Below, in pieces: positions 6,106 to 7,705 of a stretch of 7,705 bases of DNA. The notes beneath the pieces are model-generated. The model was not told the DNA's origin. It did not search any database and was given only the letters and a program-made list of their open reading frames with translations. The stretch spans positions 1 to 7,705 of the forward strand of contig MEPT01000074.1 of the NCBI GenBank assembly GCA_001769925.1, in the 5' to 3' direction. Each line of letters starts with the position of its first letter. Within the stretch, counting starts at the first letter, position 1. Origin of the DNA: Bdellovibrionales bacterium RBG_16_40_8. GTDB lineage: Bacteria; Bdellovibrionota; Bdellovibrionia; Bdellovibrionales; UBA1609. Position numbers and translations under genes: made by a program.

Positions 6106-6121
6106 ACCTAAGGCCAGAGGT
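6106..6121. other. Imperfect dyad ACCT-N2-GGCC-N2-AGGT, possible enhancer site
   Basis: ACCTAAGGCCAGAGGT is a 16-bp dyad with 12 symmetric positions, centred about 150 bases upstream of the predicted sigma-54 start. That is the usual range for an NtrC-type activator. It also lies about 95 bases before the mltD-like start. The rest of the 274-base divergent gap (5933-6206) shows no gene and no recognisable riboswitch. Confidence 0.25.
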
Positions 6122-6206
6122 TTTCGTCAGATTCGTGACACAAGCCTATCGTATTTTTGTCTGGACCTCGACGAAAATATTTTTTTCTTCCATACTCTAT
6201 AAAGTA

Positions 6207-7175
6207 ATGAAAATTTTTATCTCGCTTATCTTTACGCTTAGTGTTTTTGTACCAAATCAATTCTTGAGAGCTGCGCCAATATCAACATCGCCAAAGCAAT
6301 TAGCTCCGAAACTACTAACACCACCGCCATTAAGTGTAGTTACACCAAAGAAACTGATTTATACTCCTATTAATCAAGGCCCATACTTCGATTTACCAAT
6401 AACCTACAATTCAAAGGTAAAAAAGTGGGTTTCTTTTTATCAGAAAAATGGTCGTAGAGATTTTAAAAGATGGCTTGAAAGGTCTTCTCGTTATATTCCC
6501 AAAATTTTACCAGTTCTTGAGTCGAAGGGTTTACCTAAGGATTTGGTCTATCTGGCTATGATCGAAAGTGGATTTTCGCCGCACGCCGTAAGTTCAGCAG
6601 AAGCTGTAGGATATTGGCAATTTATAAAACCCACCGCTAATCGCTACGGGCTTACCACAGATTGGTGGTTAGATGAAAGGCGCGATATCATAAAAAGTAC
6701 AATCGCAGCAGCAACGTATTTAAACGATCTCTATAAGATGTTTGATTCATGGTACTTAGCCGTTGCCGCTTACAACACCGGAGAAGGCCGAATAAAAAAA
6801 TTGATTCAGAGACATAATAGTACCAATTATTGGACATTAGCTAAAAAGAGGGATTTTCCTCAAGAGACTGAACAATATATTCCTAAGCTTATAGCCGCAA
6901 TGCTAATAGCAAAAGCGCCAAAATTATACGGATTTCGCGATTTAAATCCGCAACAACAAATTTCTTATGAGTTCTTCACAGCCCCTGGCGGGACTGATCT
7001 TGAAAACCTATCGCTTTATATTGGCATAGACAAAGAAACTCTCAATCGAATGAATCCTGAAATTATCAAAGGATTCATTCCGCAGTACGTTTCTTCTCAT
7101 AAAATTCGTATACCGAAGGGCGCGTTAGCAAAAGCTAAACGATTTGCCAGCTCAGGTCTTGTGCTGTCAAATTAG
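6207..7175 (+). CDS. mltD: MltD-like lytic transglycosylase
   Basis: Lytic transglycosylases cleave the MurNAc-GlcNAc bond of peptidoglycan, forming 1,6-anhydro-MurNAc ends, in the periplasm. The family 1 (SLT/MltD) domain spans about residues 98-215. It shows the catalytic glutamate in AMIESGFSPHA (Glu120), then GYWQFIKPTANRYGL (135-149), and AVAAYNTGEGRI (185-196). About 255-308 is a single LysM-like wall-binding segment (GGTDLENLSLYIGI, LNRMNPEI, IRIPKG). I chose ATG 6207 (322 residues) over GTG 6135 because it begins a clean signal peptide (MKIFISLIFTLSVFV) and the GTG has no ribosome site; SD before the ATG is weak too. There is no cysteine for lipidation, unlike E. coli MltD, so it is probably soluble or wall-associated. 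It diverges from flgF, suggesting a role in rod penetration, though general wall growth is possible. Confidence 0.88.
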   Translation: MKIFISLIFTLSVFVPNQFLRAAPISTSPKQLAPKLLTPPPLSVVTPKKLIYTPINQGPYFDLPITYNSKVKKWVSFYQKNGRRDFKRWLERSSRYIPKILPVLESKGLPKDLVYLAMIESGFSPHAVSSAEAVGYWQFIKPTANRYGLTTDWWLDERRDIIKSTIAAATYLNDLYKMFDSWYLAVAAYNTGEGRIKKLIQRHNSTNYWTLAKKRDFPQETEQYIPKLIAAMLIAKAPKLYGFRDLNPQQQISYEFFTAPGGTDLENLSLYIGIDKETLNRMNPEIIKGFIPQYVSSHKIRIPKGALAKAKRFASSGLVLSN

Positions 7176-7705
7176 GTGCGTGTATTTTTTTTTGTTAAAG
7201 GAAACATTTGAATGTTGAGCTGATAAACACGCTCACCAAGGCTTTGCTCACGGGCCATTAGTGCGTCTTTAAAAATTCTTTTACGCAAGTGTCGTAATTC
7301 AAACTTTACCTTCTCAAATTCAGCCTCGGTAAGGCAAACAGTTAGAGTGCCAACTTCACGCTCGGTTGATTTACCATTAAGAAGAGACTCCATCCCCAAG
7401 TACATAAGATCAGATTGAATTTTACGAATAATTTCTTGTGGTATGTCTTCAAGCGTTGGTGGCACAATACCTTTTTTAATCTTACCCGTTGTCATATCTT
7501 GTTGTAATGCGTTCGAATCTATTAGTTTTTTAAGTGCACGCTTTACATCATCGCTACTTACTCGATTTTGCAATATATCACGAAGGCTCTCTACTGAAAA
7601 ATCTACACCCTTTTGATCAACCATTGCATAAAGCACCCAACTTACCCATGGCGGTACACTTTCAGCTTTTTCAGCAGAAATCTCGCCAGATTTTAACCTT
7701 TTTTT
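7172..7705 (-). CDS. TIGR02147 family protein (5' end outside window)
   Basis: The frame is open to the right edge (177 residues visible). An internal GTG at 7636 is not the start, because the in-frame sequence upstream (SAEKAESVPPWVSWVLYAMV) continues the family alignment. The recognisable features are the winged-helix-like segment FSVESLRDILQNRVSSDDVKRALKKL, the late ERE-VGTLTVCLTEAEFEKVKFELRHLRKRI block, and the C-terminal signature VYQLNIQMFPLTK. The family occurs in many copies in Bdellovibrio-like and Fibrobacter genomes. Its biochemical role is unknown; a DNA-binding or regulatory role is often supposed. The stop codon overlaps the mltD-like stop by three bases, tail to tail. No link to motility can be read from the sequence. 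Confidence 0.85.
   Translation of the reverse strand, partial: KKRLKSGEISAEKAESVPPWVSWVLYAMVDQKGVDFSVESLRDILQNRVSSDDVKRALKKLIDSNALQQDMTTGKIKKGIVPPTLEDIPQEIIRKIQSDLMYLGMESLLNGKSTEREVGTLTVCLTEAEFEKVKFELRHLRKRIFKDALMAREQSLGERVYQLNIQMFPLTKKNTRT

Noticed and set aside
6061..6134. Possible riboswitch (for example cyclic-di-GMP) in the divergent gap
   Set aside because: Short pairings such as GGG/CCC exist, but no GEMM or other riboswitch consensus could be recognised on either strand.
6135..6206. 24-codon N-terminal extension of the MltD-like protein from GTG 6135
   Set aside because: No ribosome site, and it would bury a good signal peptide that begins at ATG 6207.
7185..7193. Terminator after the MltD-like gene
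   Set aside because: The nine-T run has no stable hairpin immediately upstream on the plus strand.

Overview
The window looks like chromosomal DNA of a predatory-type Bdellovibrionota (Bdellovibrio/Bacteriovorax-like) bacterium. Reasons: the flagellar gene order flgF-flgG-flgA-flgH-flgI-flgJ-flgM-flgN, a Gram-negative flagellum with P- and L-rings, AT-rich DNA, and a TIGR02147-type protein, a family common in that phylum. This taxonomic call is an inference from gene content; no database search was possible.

Layout. Positions 1-5932 are a minus-strand flagellar operon, read right to left. It runs flgF and flgG (rod), flgA (P-ring chaperone), flgH (L-ring lipoprotein), flgI (P-ring), a 222-base non-coding gap, a FlgJ-like rod-binding protein with a degenerate LytM/M23-like tail, flgM (anti-sigma-28), and flgN (export chaperone, cut by the window edge). 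The first five genes are packed with 1-4 base stop/start overlaps or a 15-base gap. A well-formed sigma-54 promoter (GG-N10-GC) lies just upstream of flgF. It fixes the likely start of flgF at a GTG, 17 codons inside the longest frame. Divergently, on the plus strand, is an MltD-like lytic transglycosylase (6207-7175). Its stop codon overlaps that of a minus-strand TIGR02147 family gene running off the right edge.

Most interesting element. The gap between flgI and flgJ is not empty. Read on the operon strand it carries ten GGA trinucleotides in 178 bases (against three GGA on the opposite strand). Several sit in the loops of consecutive short hairpins, two of them in perfect 5-bp stems with a GGA triloop (AAGGAU and CAGGAU contexts). 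Four of the five main hairpins are enclosed by a 17-bp long-range stem whose two mismatches become G-U pairs only in the minus-strand RNA. Seven U residues follow at once. This is the architecture expected of a CsrA/RsmA-binding sponge RNA (CsrB/RsmZ-like) or of a CsrA-responsive attenuator inside the flagellar operon. I know of no described example at this position, but could not search.

How the parts fit. Sigma-54 would switch on rod and ring genes. The hairpin/U-run element would divide the early transcript from flgJ-flgM-flgN. FlgM, with a possible promoter of its own, would hold sigma-28 until the hook is complete, and FlgN would escort the hook-filament junction proteins. The FlgJ-like protein has no glucosaminidase domain, so the adjacent transglycosylase is a candidate for opening the peptidoglycan for the rod.
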